The notes beneath the pieces are model-generated. The model had not been told where the DNA came from. It worked only from the letters and a program-made list of their open reading frames with translations, and searched no databases. The translations under genes and the position numbers were made by a program. Below, one piece after another: positions 23,075 to 32,055 of a DNA stretch of 64,000 bases (within the stretch, counting starts at the first letter, position 1; each line of letters starts with the position of its first letter). Where the stretch lies: positions 2,852,001-2,916,000 of the forward strand of contig NZ_CP046913.1 in the NCBI RefSeq assembly GCF_009789675.1, given 5' to 3'. The stretch comes from Paraburkholderia acidisoli. GTDB lineage: Bacteria > Pseudomonadota > Gammaproteobacteria > Burkholderiales > Burkholderiaceae.

Positions 23075-23206
23075 GGGGACACCGTCGAGTAAGGCCGTTT
23101 CCGGCCGTTGAATCCATTCTTTTTTACGCCGCTTGCGTGACCGCTGTACGGCGTTGCGGGGCGATACCAGCTTCCCGCGTCTTGCGCCCAGGAGAGCCGA
23201 AAGGCG

Positions 23207-23235
23207 AATATACGCGACGAATCAAGGGCATGCAA
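23207..23235 (-). promoter_or_regulatory. Candidate gltB promoter
   Basis: On the minus strand a TTGCAT (-35, 23230-23235) and TATATT (-10, 23207-23212) are separated by exactly 17 bp. The predicted leader to gltB is about 125 nt. The surrounding 120 bp are unusually AT-rich for this window. Confidence 0.45.
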
Positions 23236-23320
23236 ATAAACCTGTGTGATTTGCCCCCATTTATTCACATGATGCATTCGCACATTAATTTAATGGTGCC
23301 ATATCAAAATCAGACAAAAG

Positions 23321-23345
23321 AAAACGGCTTGCAACGAGCCGTTTT
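23321..23345. terminator. Bidirectional-looking terminator between the RAYT-like gene and gltB
   Basis: A perfect 9-bp stem AAAACGGCT / AGCCGTTTT with a 7-nt loop. For the leftward RAYT-like gene it lies upstream of gltB, about 40 bp after that gene's stop, with T-runs formed by the outer stem bases. Confidence 0.75.
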
Positions 23346-23385
23346 CAGGATAATGCGAAGGCTAAATGCTTGATCGGAAAGCGAT

Positions 23386-24480
23386 TCAGTGTGGACCGTG
23401 CCCCGGCTTGTGTTCGCCGTGCGAGCCTTGCGAACCGCTCGATCCGCCGCCGCCCGAGGCACCGGAACCGCTGCCGCGCTCCGCCTGCGAGTCAGAATGC
23501 GTTGTGGAATTGCCACCGGAATGGCCATCTTCGGTATTGCCGGACGAACCGCCCGCACTCGCTCCGCCGCCACTGCCACTTGCGCCGCTGCCGAACGTCG
23601 AGCCTGCGCTAGAATGAGTGCCAGATTGGCCGCCGCCTTGCGCCGCGTCCTGAGCCGCGGCGTGCGTGCTGCCATGAATGGGCGTATGCGAAGCGCCGTG
23701 CGCTCCATGTGGCGTGCCGGTACCCGCGTGACTCGCGGGGCCGGGACTGCCCGGCAGCGGCGAGGCCGCCGCGCCGCCAGTGGCGGGCGCCTCGCGCACC
23801 TTGCGGGGCCGGCCGCGCGGCAGCGGCGAGACGCGCCGGTTGGCGGAGCGGCCCGCCCATTCGCGGTAGGTGTCGCCGCCGAGCACCCAGCCTTTGAGCG
23901 TGGCTTGCATCAGCTGCGAGGTTTCGCGCTCGTCGAGCGGTTGCTCGCAGAGTTCGCGATACGCGCGCTGACGCTCGAACGGCGTATTACCGAGCGCCCA
24001 GTACAGCGGATGGTCGGTGATGAGGCTGTCGACGGTGAGCCCGATGTGATGCCGATAGCTCGACCAGCGGTAATCTTCGGGCGCGGCAACGAGATGATTG
24101 CGAACCGGCGCCAGTTCCACGACGCGGCTCGCAAGCAGGAAGAAGCGCTCGCCCTCGATCACGGTAGCGCGGTAACGCCCTTCCCAGAGCGTGCCGCGCC
24201 GCGCGTAGCGACGGTTGAAATGCGCCACGTAGCGCCGGCCGACCGCCTGCATGGCCTTGGGCAGGCTGGATTCGTCGGACGGCGTAACGAGGAGTTGGAC
24301 CGCGCCGGGCATCAACACCCATGCATGGACCGCCAGATGATGATCGCGCGCTGCGGCCTTCAGACAATCGATGAAAAGCTCGTAATCCTGATCATCGACG
24401 AACGCGGGCTGCTGATCGAGCCCGCGCAGGATCACGTGCTGCGGCTGATCGGGGACATAAAGACGTGCAAGCCGTGCCAT
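23386..24480 (-). CDS. RAYT-like (Y1 transposase family) protein without HUH histidines, with AT-hook-like motif and low-complexity tail
   Basis: The first 210 residues match REP-associated tyrosine transposases: PDQPQHVILRGLD, then WVLMP, GRRYVAHFNRRYARRGTLWE and APEDYRWSSYRHH. The catalytic HUH site, normally N-H-V-H-L-L after WVLMP, reads G-A-V-Q-L-L at residues 59-64, so both metal-binding histidines are gone, while the tyrosine-bearing helix is kept. An AT-hook-like PRGRPRK follows near residue 221. The last 130 or so residues are Gly/Ser/His/Thr-rich and probably disordered. No flanking REP repeats, inverted repeats or target duplication were seen. Most likely a domesticated DNA-binding protein. 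Confidence 0.85.
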   Translation of the reverse strand: MARLARLYVPDQPQHVILRGLDQQPAFVDDQDYELFIDCLKAAARDHHLAVHAWVLMPGAVQLLVTPSDESSLPKAMQAVGRRYVAHFNRRYARRGTLWEGRYRATVIEGERFFLLASRVVELAPVRNHLVAAPEDYRWSSYRHHIGLTVDSLITDHPLYWALGNTPFERQRAYRELCEQPLDERETSQLMQATLKGWVLGGDTYREWAGRSANRRVSPLPRGRPRKVREAPATGGAAASPLPGSPGPASHAGTGTPHGAHGASHTPIHGSTHAAAQDAAQGGGQSGTHSSAGSTFGSGASGSGGGASAGGSSGNTEDGHSGGNSTTHSDSQAERGSGSGASGGGGSSGSQGSHGEHKPGHGPH

Positions 24481-24668
24481 GCTCGATTTTCCTGGTTCCG
24501 TTGGTGAATACCCGCATGCCCGCCAGGCCGCGCCAGCACTGGTTCTCGCAGGCATGCGGCTTAGGCGGAAAGCTCGCGGCGCTTAGTGAAAAAGCTCTAA
24601 CGGTCGCGTATGGTTTGTTGCAAACGTTCTGTTCATAATGAGCGGGCCTTTCATGGAGGAGTCTTAAT

Positions 24669-25388
24669 ATGAAATTAAAACAGGCGCTGGCAGGAATCGC
24701 CGCGCTCGCCAGTTTTTCGGCAGCACACGCACAATCGGCCAACACGTTCTACGTCACGACGGGCTGGTTCCGTCTCATGCCGCAAGACAGCAGTGACCCG
24801 CTCAAGATCAATAGCGCAGGCGGCGCGCCCGTCAATCAGTCCATTGCCAACACGGGCGCCAGCGTAGGCTCGTCCGACACGCTCGGCTTGTCGATCGGTT
24901 ATTTCATCACCGACAGCTTCGCGGCCGAAGCCGAACTGGGCATCCCGCCGAAGTTCGATCTCTCGGGTGGCGGCATCTTCAGCCCCTACGGCAAAGTGGG
25001 TTCCGCACGCCTCTGGAGCCCGGCGCTGATCTTCAAGTACTACTTCAACAAGCCCGACGCGAAATTCCGCCCCTACCTCGGCGTGGGCGTGACCTACGCA
25101 TGGTTCACCGATGCGAAGATCACCAACAGCGCATTCGAGCAGGGCGTCCTTGGGGGTCCGACCAGCGCTTCCACGGATCGTTCCTGGGCACCGGTATTCA
25201 ATGCCGGCTTCAACTACATGTTCACGAAGCACTGGTTCGCCGGCTTCTCGCTCTCGTACATCCCGATCAGCGTGATCGCATCGTTCGATACGAAGGTCAA
25301 CAACCAGCTCGGCACCGAGCGCCGCAGCGAAGCCAAGATTCACCTGAACCCGCTCGTCACGTACCTGAAAGTCGGTTATATGTTCTAA
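24669..25388 (+). CDS. ompW: OmpW-family outer-membrane protein
   Basis: A 239-residue beta-barrel protein. A signal peptide (MKLKQALAGIAALA, cleavage after AHA near residue 21) precedes the OmpW body: DTLGLSIGYFITDSFAAEAE, PALIFKYYFN, RPYLGVGVTYAWF, and the C-terminal phenylalanine (KVGYMF) needed for Bam-mediated insertion. OmpW forms a small eight-stranded channel for hydrophobic compounds. A good ribosome-binding site (GGAGGAG) lies 8 nt before the ATG. The gene is divergent from the RAYT-like gene, with 188 bp between them. Confidence 0.93.
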   Translation: MKLKQALAGIAALASFSAAHAQSANTFYVTTGWFRLMPQDSSDPLKINSAGGAPVNQSIANTGASVGSSDTLGLSIGYFITDSFAAEAELGIPPKFDLSGGGIFSPYGKVGSARLWSPALIFKYYFNKPDAKFRPYLGVGVTYAWFTDAKITNSAFEQGVLGGPTSASTDRSWAPVFNAGFNYMFTKHWFAGFSLSYIPISVIASFDTKVNNQLGTERRSEAKIHLNPLVTYLKVGYMF

Positions 25389-25435
25389 CCGGGCCTGGCG
25401 CCACCCGCATGCCGCCCGGCATGCCTGGCGCCCGG
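25389..25435. repeat. Nested palindrome after ompW
   Basis: Outer arms CCGGGC/GCCCGG, middle arms GGCGCC/GGCGCC and an inner perfect hairpin GCATGCCG-cc-CGGCATGC. It directly follows the ompW stop and may act as a terminator or 3' stabiliser, but there is no T-run. Confidence 0.65.
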
Positions 25436-25839
25436 CCGTGGGCCGCCCGCTGGCGCGGGCGCCGCTCCGCCGGCCAGCGCAGCGGCACATCGACGAATCC
25501 TCTCGCCCTCTCTTCGCCCTGCCCTTGCGGCATCCGGCGAAGGGTGGCTTCTGCCTCTCCTGATTGACTGTCTCCACCGCATGTCTCCCTGACTCGCATG
25601 GGCTTATCCTGATTCTATGCCTCTGTGAAAAAGCGTGCTGTCCCCGTAATCATTTGTTTTGCCGCTTGATGCGAGACCCCCGCCGCATAAGCGTTTGCCG
25701 CTGGTCGCCGGCCACGTTCAAATGCTCGGGCACCGGAATTGCGCAATACTTTCACTTCGAATCTTGCCTGCCGCGTCCTTTTTTCATACGCGGCGAGGTG
25801 AGCCTTTTACCCGGTGTTTTTGACAAAGAGGAGCCGTAC
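25436..25839. other. Gap between ompW and the ElaB/YqjD-type gene
   Basis: About 400 bases with no supportable gene and lower GC than the surroundings. The promoter of the downstream gene should lie here, but no convincing sigma-70 pair was found. AAGAGGAG ahead of 25840 is the ribosome-binding site. Confidence 0.35.
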
Positions 25840-26214
25840 ATGAGCGCCTTTCCGAATACGCGAGATGCCCTCGGAGATTCCTGGACGCGCACGGGCAAGC
25901 ATGCGAAGCGCATCGCGCGCCGCGGCCGTAGTGCCGCCGCCGACATCACCGATGAACTGCGCGAATTGCTCGCCGAACTGGAAACCACGCTAGGCGAAGG
26001 CACCCAGGCCGACGCCACCGCGTTGCGCGCCGACATCCGCAAGCGCCTCGACGCCGCCCGCGAACGCCTCGAAGTGGCGCGTGCGAGCGCGCGCGAGCGC
26101 ACCACCGCCGCCATTTCCAACGCCGACGACTACGTGCACACCAACCCGTGGCAATCGCTTGCCATCGTGGGCGGCGTAGCGCTGGTCGTGGGTGCGCTGC
26201 TGGCGCGCCGCTGA
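25840..26214 (+). CDS. ElaB/YqjD/DUF883-type membrane-anchored protein
   Basis: A 124-residue protein with a charged, probably coiled-coil body (ELRELLAELETTLGEG, IRKRLDAARERLEVARASAR) and a single C-terminal transmembrane helix (SLAIVGGVALVVGALLARR) after the family motif DDYVHTNPWQ. Members are C-tail-anchored inner-membrane proteins, some of which bind ribosomes and are induced in stationary phase. The start is set by an AAGAGGAG site. Function in this organism is not known. Confidence 0.9.
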   Translation: MSAFPNTRDALGDSWTRTGKHAKRIARRGRSAAADITDELRELLAELETTLGEGTQADATALRADIRKRLDAARERLEVARASARERTTAAISNADDYVHTNPWQSLAIVGGVALVVGALLARR

Positions 26215-26322
26215 TGGTTTGAGTGTTCGCGCCGCGCGGTGTGCATGGCCTATGCACCTCGCTCCGGCGCGACGCGACGCGGCGTTCACCGCCGCGCCGG
26301 TATTCGCCCGCGGTAACGCGCG

Positions 26323-27072
26323 CTAGCTGTCTAGCGCGTGCGGCCCGATCAGGTCGATGCGGTCCGTGCAGATCGTGTCCACGCCCCAGCGCACCAGTTC
26401 GCGCGCGCGCGCGAGGTCGTTGACCGTGTAGACGAGGATGAACAGTCCCGCCGCCTTGATGCGCGCGACGAGCGCCGCGTCGAGATGCCGGTGGCTCGCG
26501 TGCAGCGAGACACAGCCAAGCGCAGCGGTTTGCGCTTGCCAGTCCTCCGGCACACGCTCGTAGAGCATGCCGCGCGGCAATTGCGGCGTGCTCTCGCGCG
26601 CGGCCTCCAGCGCCGCGTAGCTGAACGACGACAACAGGGGTCCCGGCAAGGGCGCATTCGCCCAGAGCCGCGCGGTTTCTTGCGCGACGAGACGCCCCGT
26701 CTCCCCGTCGCGGCCTTCGCACGGCTTGATTTCCACGTTCGCGGCCAGTTTCAGCTCGCCACAGCACGCCGCCACCTGCGCGAGCGTCGGCATCCGCTCA
26801 CCGGCGAATTGCGCATCGCGCCAGCTCCCCGCATCAAGCCTGGCCAATTCCTCGTAACGCAGGCGCGCGGCGGCGCCGTGGCCGTTCGACGTGCGATCGA
26901 CCGTGTCGTCGTGCAGCAGGAACGCGACGTTGTCGGCGGAAAGCTTCGCGTCGAACTCGACCATCGTGTGCCCGAACCGGGCGCCCGTGCGCAGGCCCGC
27001 GAGCGTATTCTCGGGCGCGAGCGTGCCGCCCCCACGATGCGCGGCAACGCGCGGATACGGCCAGGTCTTCAT
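26323..27072 (-). CDS. ugpQ: Glycerophosphodiester phosphodiesterase
   Basis: A 249-residue GDPD-family enzyme that cleaves glycerophosphodiesters to glycerol 3-phosphate and an alcohol. The N-terminal MKTWPYPRVAAHRGGG and PENTLAGLRTG contain the catalytic His-Arg and Glu; EFDAKLSADNVAFLLHDD carries the metal ligands and second His. The start at 27070-27072 copies the E. coli UgpQ N-terminus and has GGGA 9 nt upstream; another in-frame ATG lies three codons earlier. It is cytoplasmic (no signal peptide) and lies 55 bp after dgt. Confidence 0.93.
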   Translation of the reverse strand: MKTWPYPRVAAHRGGGTLAPENTLAGLRTGARFGHTMVEFDAKLSADNVAFLLHDDTVDRTSNGHGAAARLRYEELARLDAGSWRDAQFAGERMPTLAQVAACCGELKLAANVEIKPCEGRDGETGRLVAQETARLWANAPLPGPLLSSFSYAALEAARESTPQLPRGMLYERVPEDWQAQTAALGCVSLHASHRHLDAALVARIKAAGLFILVYTVNDLARARELVRWGVDTICTDRIDLIGPHALDS

Positions 27073-27127
27073 CGTCGGCATTCCCGTGTTCGAGGGCAGG
27101 GGCGAAGCGTGAAGCAACAACTCACGC

Positions 27128-28369
27128 TCAAACGTCGTCTTCGACCACGAAGAGACGCCGGTACTCCTTGAGCGCGTAGCGGTCGGTCATGCCCGCGATG
27201 TAATGCGCGATCAGGCGCGGCTGCGCGGCCGCATCCGCGGTCTGATAGGCGGGCGGCAGCAGGCGCGCGTCTTCGGAAAACGCCTCGAAGAGCCCCTTCA
27301 CCACGCGCTTCGCCTTGTTCGCCATGCGCATCACACGGTAATGGCGGTACAGATTGCGATAGAGAAAGCGCTTGAGCGCGGCGGCCTGGGCGGCCACGCG
27401 CGGGCTGTGCGCGACCAGCGGCGGCGCGGCGCGCACCTCGTCGAGCGAGCGCGGCGCGTGGGTAGCGAGATTGCGCCGCGTCTGCCCGATCAGGTCGACG
27501 ATCAGCGTGTTGATGATGCGCCGCACCGTTTCGTGGATCAGCCGCCGCCCTTCGATCTGCGGATACTCGGCGCGCGCGGCGTCATAGTGCGCCTGCCAGA
27601 GTTCGACTTCGGCGAGTTGCTCGACGGTGATGAGCCCCGAGCGCAGGCCGTCGTCGACATCGTGATTGTTATAGGCGATTTCGTCGGCGATATTGGCGAT
27701 CTGCGCCTCGATCGAAGGTTGCCGCCCGAGCAAAAAGCGCTCGCCCAGGTCGCCGAGATGGCGGGCGTGCTCACGCGAGCAGTGCTTGAGAATGCCCTCG
27801 CGCGTTTCGAAGCAGAGATTCAGGCCGTCGAAGGCGCCGTAATGTTCTTCGAGTTCGTCGACCACGGCGAGACTTTGCAGGTTGTGCTCGAAGCCGCCGT
27901 GTTCGCGCATGCACTCGTTGAGCGCGTCCTGGCCCGCATGGCCGAACGGCGTATGGCCGAGGTCGTGCGCGAGCGAGATCGCCTCGACCAGATCCTCGTT
28001 CACGCGCAGGTTGCGCGCCACGGAACGGGCGATCTGCGCGACTTCCAGGCTGTGCGTGAGCCGCGTGCGAAACAGGTCGCCTTCGTGGTTCACGAACACC
28101 TGGGTCTTGTATTCGAGGCGGCGAAACGCCGTGGAATGCACGATGCGGTCGCGGTCGCGCTGGAATTCGCTACGCGCGGCGGGCGGCGGCTCGGGATGAC
28201 GGCGGCCGCGCGACTGTGCGCTGTGCGCCGCGTAGGGCGCGAGCCCGGCGTCGAACGCGTCCGACACATTGAACGCTTCGGCCGTGTCGAAGGCTTCGTT
28301 CGACGCGCCGGGCGCGCCGGAGACTTCATTCGACACATCACGACGGGAATCACTGCGGGTGTCGCTCAC
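27128..28369 (-). CDS. dgt: Deoxyguanosinetriphosphate triphosphohydrolase-like HD protein
   Basis: A 413-residue HD-domain protein that should hydrolyse dNTPs to nucleoside and triphosphate. The metal motif appears as [16 protein letters not shown] and [18 protein letters not shown], with NHDVDDGL further on. The first 40 or so residues before [19 protein letters not shown] are low-complexity and poorly constrained, so the true start could be farther in. In this order (aroK-aroB-dgt) the gene is typical of beta-proteobacteria. It follows aroB by 36 bp. Confidence 0.93.
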   Translation of the reverse strand: MSDTRSDSRRDVSNEVSGAPGASNEAFDTAEAFNVSDAFDAGLAPYAAHSAQSRGRRHPEPPPAARSEFQRDRDRIVHSTAFRRLEYKTQVFVNHEGDLFRTRLTHSLEVAQIARSVARNLRVNEDLVEAISLAHDLGHTPFGHAGQDALNECMREHGGFEHNLQSLAVVDELEEHYGAFDGLNLCFETREGILKHCSREHARHLGDLGERFLLGRQPSIEAQIANIADEIAYNNHDVDDGLRSGLITVEQLAEVELWQAHYDAARAEYPQIEGRRLIHETVRRIINTLIVDLIGQTRRNLATHAPRSLDEVRAAPPLVAHSPRVAAQAAALKRFLYRNLYRHYRVMRMANKAKRVVKGLFEAFSEDARLLPPAYQTADAAAQPRLIAHYIAGMTDRYALKEYRRLFVVEDDV

Positions 28370-28405
28370 ACCGGGTTCCTCCGCGAAGTTGGTGGGCGGC
28401 GTGCG

Positions 28406-29503
28406 TTAGCCGGGCGTGCCGGGGCTCGCGACCGAAGCGGCGAGCGTGGCCTGCACGGCTTCGTCGGGCGCGCGGCCGATGTGCGTCTCGCCGAAGCGCT
28501 TGAGCAGGATGAACTTGATCGCGCCGCCTTCGGCCTTCTTGTCGACCTGCATCAGCTCGACATAGCGGTGAGCGCCGAGCGCGGGCGCGCGCACCGGCAG
28601 CTTCGCCGCTTCGACCACGCGCACGAGGCGCGCGCGCGACGCTTCGTCGAGCATGCCGACGCGCACCGAGAGGTCGGCCGCCATCACCATGCCGCAGCCG
28701 ACGGCCTCGCCGTGCAGCCATTCGCCGTAGCCGAGTCCGGCCTCGATCGCATGGCCGAACGTGTGGCCGAAATTGAGGATCGCGCGCAGACCGCCTTCGC
28801 GTTCGTCGGCGGCCACCACGGAAGCCTTGATCTCGCACGAGCGCTTGACGGCGTGCGCGAGCGCCGCGGGCTCGCAGCGGTTGAGCGATTCGACGTTGGC
28901 TTCGATCCAGTCGAAGAATTCGGCGTCGGCGATCGCGCCCGTCTTGATGACTTCGGCGACTCCGGCTGCCAGTTCGCGTTCGGGCAGGGTGGCCAGCGCG
29001 CCGATATCGGCGATCACGGCCTGCGGCTGGTAGAACGCGCCGATCATGTTCTTGCCGAGCGGATGGTTGATGCCGGTCTTGCCGCCCACGGAGGAGTCGA
29101 CCTGCGAGAGCAGCGTGGTCGGCACCTGGATGAACGGCACGCCGCGCATATAGCAGGCGGCCGCGAAACCGGTCATGTCGCCCGTCACGCCGCCGCCCAG
29201 CGCGATCAGCGTGGTCTTGCGGTCGGCGCGCGCGGTGAGCAGCGCGTCGAAGATCTGATTGAGCGTTTCCCAGTTCTTGTACGCCTCGCCGTCGGGCAGC
29301 ACGACGGTGCTGACATCCTTGCCGAGCGGCGCGAGCGCGGCGCGCAGCGTCTCGCCGTAGAGCGGGTCGACGACGGTGTTGGTCACGATCGTCACCGACT
29401 TGCCGGCGATATGCGGCGCGAACAGTTCGGTCTGCCCGATGAGTCCGGAGCCGATGTGGATGGGGTAGGCGCGGTCGCCCAGTTCGACGTTGACGGTAAT
29501 CAT
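28406..29503 (-). CDS. aroB: 3-dehydroquinate synthase
   Basis: A 365-residue AroB, second step of the shikimate pathway. The NAD-binding [19 protein letters not shown], then [19 protein letters not shown] and the zinc-site [20 protein letters not shown] are all present. The ATG at 29501-29503 gives the family N-terminus [15 protein letters not shown]; a GTG two codons upstream is an alternative. It follows aroK by about 200 bp that contain a short tandem repeat. Confidence 0.97.
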   Translation of the reverse strand: MITVNVELGDRAYPIHIGSGLIGQTELFAPHIAGKSVTIVTNTVVDPLYGETLRAALAPLGKDVSTVVLPDGEAYKNWETLNQIFDALLTARADRKTTLIALGGGVTGDMTGFAAACYMRGVPFIQVPTTLLSQVDSSVGGKTGINHPLGKNMIGAFYQPQAVIADIGALATLPERELAAGVAEVIKTGAIADAEFFDWIEANVESLNRCEPAALAHAVKRSCEIKASVVAADEREGGLRAILNFGHTFGHAIEAGLGYGEWLHGEAVGCGMVMAADLSVRVGMLDEASRARLVRVVEAAKLPVRAPALGAHRYVELMQVDKKAEGGAIKFILLKRFGETHIGRAPDEAVQATLAASVASPGTPG

Positions 29504-29566
29504 GCTCACGATCTTTGAGAGTTCCGATGCTGCTGGATGGGTCGGATGCCGCGCCCGACCCGATGT

Positions 29567-29614
29567 GCGAATCTTTGCGCGAATCTTTGCACGAATTCAT
29601 GCGCCGATCTTTGC
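29567..29614. repeat. 12-bp tandem repeat between aroK and aroB
   Basis: Four head-to-tail 12-bp units: two identical GCGAATCTTTGC copies, a diverged ACGAATTCATGC and GCCGATCTTTGC. They lie outside any supported coding sequence. Confidence 0.85.
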
Positions 29615-29705
29615 GGACCCGCGCCACGAATCCGGTGCGCCAATGCCGTGCGCTCGCGCCGTTATCTCACGGACGGCGCGAACACGCCGCGGCGCTGAGC
29701 GCCGC

Positions 29706-30254
29706 TCACTCGCGCGCGGCGGCGCGCACGACGCCCGCCATGTCGAGCTGCATGAGCACCATGTTGACGAGACCGTTGACCGAGGGCCGGCCCGTTTCGA
29801 TCACGAAATCGGCGACTTCGCGATACAGCGGGTCGCGCACTTCGTAGAGCGCTTCGAGCCGCGCCTTCGGGTCTTCCGTCTGCAACAGCGGGCGGTTCTT
29901 GTCGCGCCGCGTGCGCAGCCACAGATCGTGCGGATGCGCGCGCAGATACACGACGAAGCCGCGCTCCTTGAGCGCCGAGCGGTTTTCGGGGCGCAGCACC
30001 GCGCCGCCGCCCGTGGCGAGGACGATGCCCTCGCGCCCGGTGAGTTCGTCGATCATCTGGGACTCGCGGTCGCGAAAGCCCGCCTCGCCTTCGAGTTCGA
30101 AGATCACGGGAATGCGCGCGCCCGTGCGCGCTTCGATCTCGTGATCGGAATCGTGGAACGGACGCTCCAGCCGGCGCGCGACGGCCCGGCCCACGGTCGT
30201 CTTGCCGGCGCCCATGAGCCCTACGAAAAATACATTGGCGTTTGCGTCCCGCAC
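29706..30254 (-). CDS. aroK: Shikimate kinase
   Basis: A 182-residue shikimate kinase. The P-loop [12 protein letters not shown], the shikimate-binding [11 protein letters not shown] and [11 protein letters not shown], and the [11 protein letters not shown] turn are all present, as is the lid ([10 protein letters not shown]). The start is taken as GTG at 30252-30254; a non-ATG start upstream cannot be excluded. It follows the secretin gene in the same direction, the usual pilQ-aroK-aroB arrangement. Confidence 0.95.
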   Translation of the reverse strand: MRDANANVFFVGLMGAGKTTVGRAVARRLERPFHDSDHEIEARTGARIPVIFELEGEAGFRDRESQMIDELTGREGIVLATGGGAVLRPENRSALKERGFVVYLRAHPHDLWLRTRRDKNRPLLQTEDPKARLEALYEVRDPLYREVADFVIETGRPSVNGLVNMVLMQLDMAGVVRAAARE

Positions 30255-30390
30255 TTGCAGCGTTTCCTACGAAAGGTTGGTGCCGCAGCTTACTGGCAAA
30301 GCGGCGGCGTTGTCGAGCCTGCGGGCACGGCGTTCCGGCCCCGCTGCGCGCGGCGTCGAGCCCGTGCGCGGCGTGTTCCTCGAAAGAGGG

Positions 30391-32055
30391 TCAATTCGGC
30401 TCCACGACGCGCGGCGTGATGAGCACGACGAGCTCGCTGCGTTTGTCGCGGTGCGCGCGATGCGAAAAAAGCGCGCCCAAAACCGGTATTTTGCCCAGGA
30501 CCGGCACACGCGTCACATCATCGCGGTCATCGGTGGCGTCGATACCCCCGATCGACACCGTTCCGCCGTCCTCGATTTCGACACGCGTCTGCACGTGTTT
30601 CGTGTTGATGGCAGGCCCGGCGGCGGTTTGCTCGCCCACACTGTCCTTCGCGACGTCGAGGTCGAGAATCACGCGGCCGTCGGGCGTGATCTGCGGCTCG
30701 ACTTCGAGTTTGAGGCTCGCACGCCGGAATTGCACGCCCGAGACGCCCTGCCCGACCTTCGCCTGGTATGGCAGCTCCGTGCCCTGCTCGACCACCGCCT
30801 TGACGCGATCCGCCGTGACGACGCGCGGGCTCGATACCACGCGCCCCCGGCCTTCGGCTTCGAGCGCGCTCAACTGGATGTCGAGCAGACGCGTCGCGCG
30901 CGCGGCCAGCAGCGTGAGGCCGATCTGCGCGGCGTCGAAGCCCGACAGCGGTCCTGCCGCGAGGTTGTAGGCGTTGCCGTCGGTGCCCGCGTAGAGGCCG
31001 CGCGCGCCATCGGGGTTCACGGGCGTGACGCCCAGACGCACGCCCAGTTCGCGCGACAAGCCTTCGTCGCCCTCCACGATGCGCGCCTCGATCAACACCT
31101 GCCGCGCGGGTGCGTCGAGCCGCCGCACGAGTTCGCCGATCTGGTCGAGCCGCGCGGGCAGGTCGGTGACGAACAGCAGATTGGTGCGGGCATCCGCGAC
31201 GGCCGCGCCGCGCTTCGACAACGCGCGCTGCGCGCCCGAGCCTGCGAGCAGCCGCCGCAGGTCCTCGGCGCGCGCGTACTGCAATTCGAACGCGCGGCTC
31301 GCGAGCGGTTCGAGTTCGGCGGCGCGCGCATGCGCCTCGTAGCGCTGCCGTTCACGGGCCGCCAGCTCGGCGGCGGGCGCGACCCACAGCACGTCGCCCA
31401 TGCGCGACATGGCGAGACCGTTCGATTCGAGCAGCAGGTCGAACGCGGTGCGCCACGGCACGCGGTCGAGCCGCAGCGTGACCTGAGCGCGCGCCCGCTC
31501 GCTCGCGACGATATTGAGCTTCGTGAATTGCGCGAACGCGTGCAGAACGGCGGCCAGCTCGGCGCGCTGGAAGTTCAGCGTGATCGGGCGGTCGGGCGGC
31601 AAGCCGTCGGTTTTCGCCGATGCATCGCTCAAGCGCAACGCGGGCGCCATCGGCACGGGCGGCCCTTCGAGCGGCGCATCGGCGGCGCTGCCCTTCTGCG
31701 ACCCGGACTCCGGCACGTTGCCAGCGGCGTTGTCAGCGGCGTTGTCGGCGGCGTTGTCGGCGGACGGACTCGCGGGCGGCGCCGCGCCCTCGCCTGGCGC
31801 CGCGCTTTCGCCCGTCGAAGCGAACGGATTCGCGATCCACCGCGTTGCCGCGGCGGAGTCCGCGCCCGCGCCGGCTTCCATGTTTTCGGGCAGCGGCGGT
31901 GCCTCGTAACGCGCGACCGCGCGCGAGATGGGCGAGAGCGGTGCCCATGCGGACTGAGGCAGCGGCACCGAAGCGAGCGCCGTCGACATCGCCATGTACG
32001 AGACGAAAACCGCCAGCGCGCCGACGAGCCATCGCATCATCGTCATCCTGGTCAT
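30391..32055 (-). CDS. pilQ: Type IV pilus / competence secretin
   Basis: A 554-residue secretin that should form the outer-membrane gate. A signal peptide is followed by a low-complexity region with an Asn-Ala-Ala-Asp repeat (31721-31768), an STN domain (ITLNFQRAELAAVLHAFAQF), an N1 domain (ELQYARAEDLRRLLAG), and the secretin core with VVSSPRVVTADRVKA and VPVLGKIPVLGALFSHR. No AMIN domains are evident and the protein is shorter than full PilQ (about 700), closer to HofQ/ComE secretins of DNA uptake. The ATG overlaps the pilOP stop (ATGA). Confidence 0.92.
   Translation of the reverse strand: MTRMTMMRWLVGALAVFVSYMAMSTALASVPLPQSAWAPLSPISRAVARYEAPPLPENMEAGAGADSAAATRWIANPFASTGESAAPGEGAAPPASPSADNAADNAADNAAGNVPESGSQKGSAADAPLEGPPVPMAPALRLSDASAKTDGLPPDRPITLNFQRAELAAVLHAFAQFTKLNIVASERARAQVTLRLDRVPWRTAFDLLLESNGLAMSRMGDVLWVAPAAELAARERQRYEAHARAAELEPLASRAFELQYARAEDLRRLLAGSGAQRALSKRGAAVADARTNLLFVTDLPARLDQIGELVRRLDAPARQVLIEARIVEGDEGLSRELGVRLGVTPVNPDGARGLYAGTDGNAYNLAAGPLSGFDAAQIGLTLLAARATRLLDIQLSALEAEGRGRVVSSPRVVTADRVKAVVEQGTELPYQAKVGQGVSGVQFRRASLKLEVEPQITPDGRVILDLDVAKDSVGEQTAAGPAINTKHVQTRVEIEDGGTVSIGGIDATDDRDDVTRVPVLGKIPVLGALFSHRAHRDKRSELVVLITPRVVEPN
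31721..31768 (-). repeat. 12-bp in-frame tandem repeat in pilQ
   Basis: Four units of YCRGCGGCGTTG (plus-strand sense), coding on the minus strand for repeated Asp-Asn-Ala-Ala. They lie between the signal peptide and the STN domain. Confidence 0.8.

Noticed and set aside
23386..24668. An intact insertion sequence
   Set aside because: No terminal inverted repeats, target duplication or REP units were seen, and the catalytic HUH is missing.
26215..26322. Possible small gene between the ElaB-type gene and ugpQ
   Set aside because: Short convergent gap with no ribosome-binding site or conserved frame.
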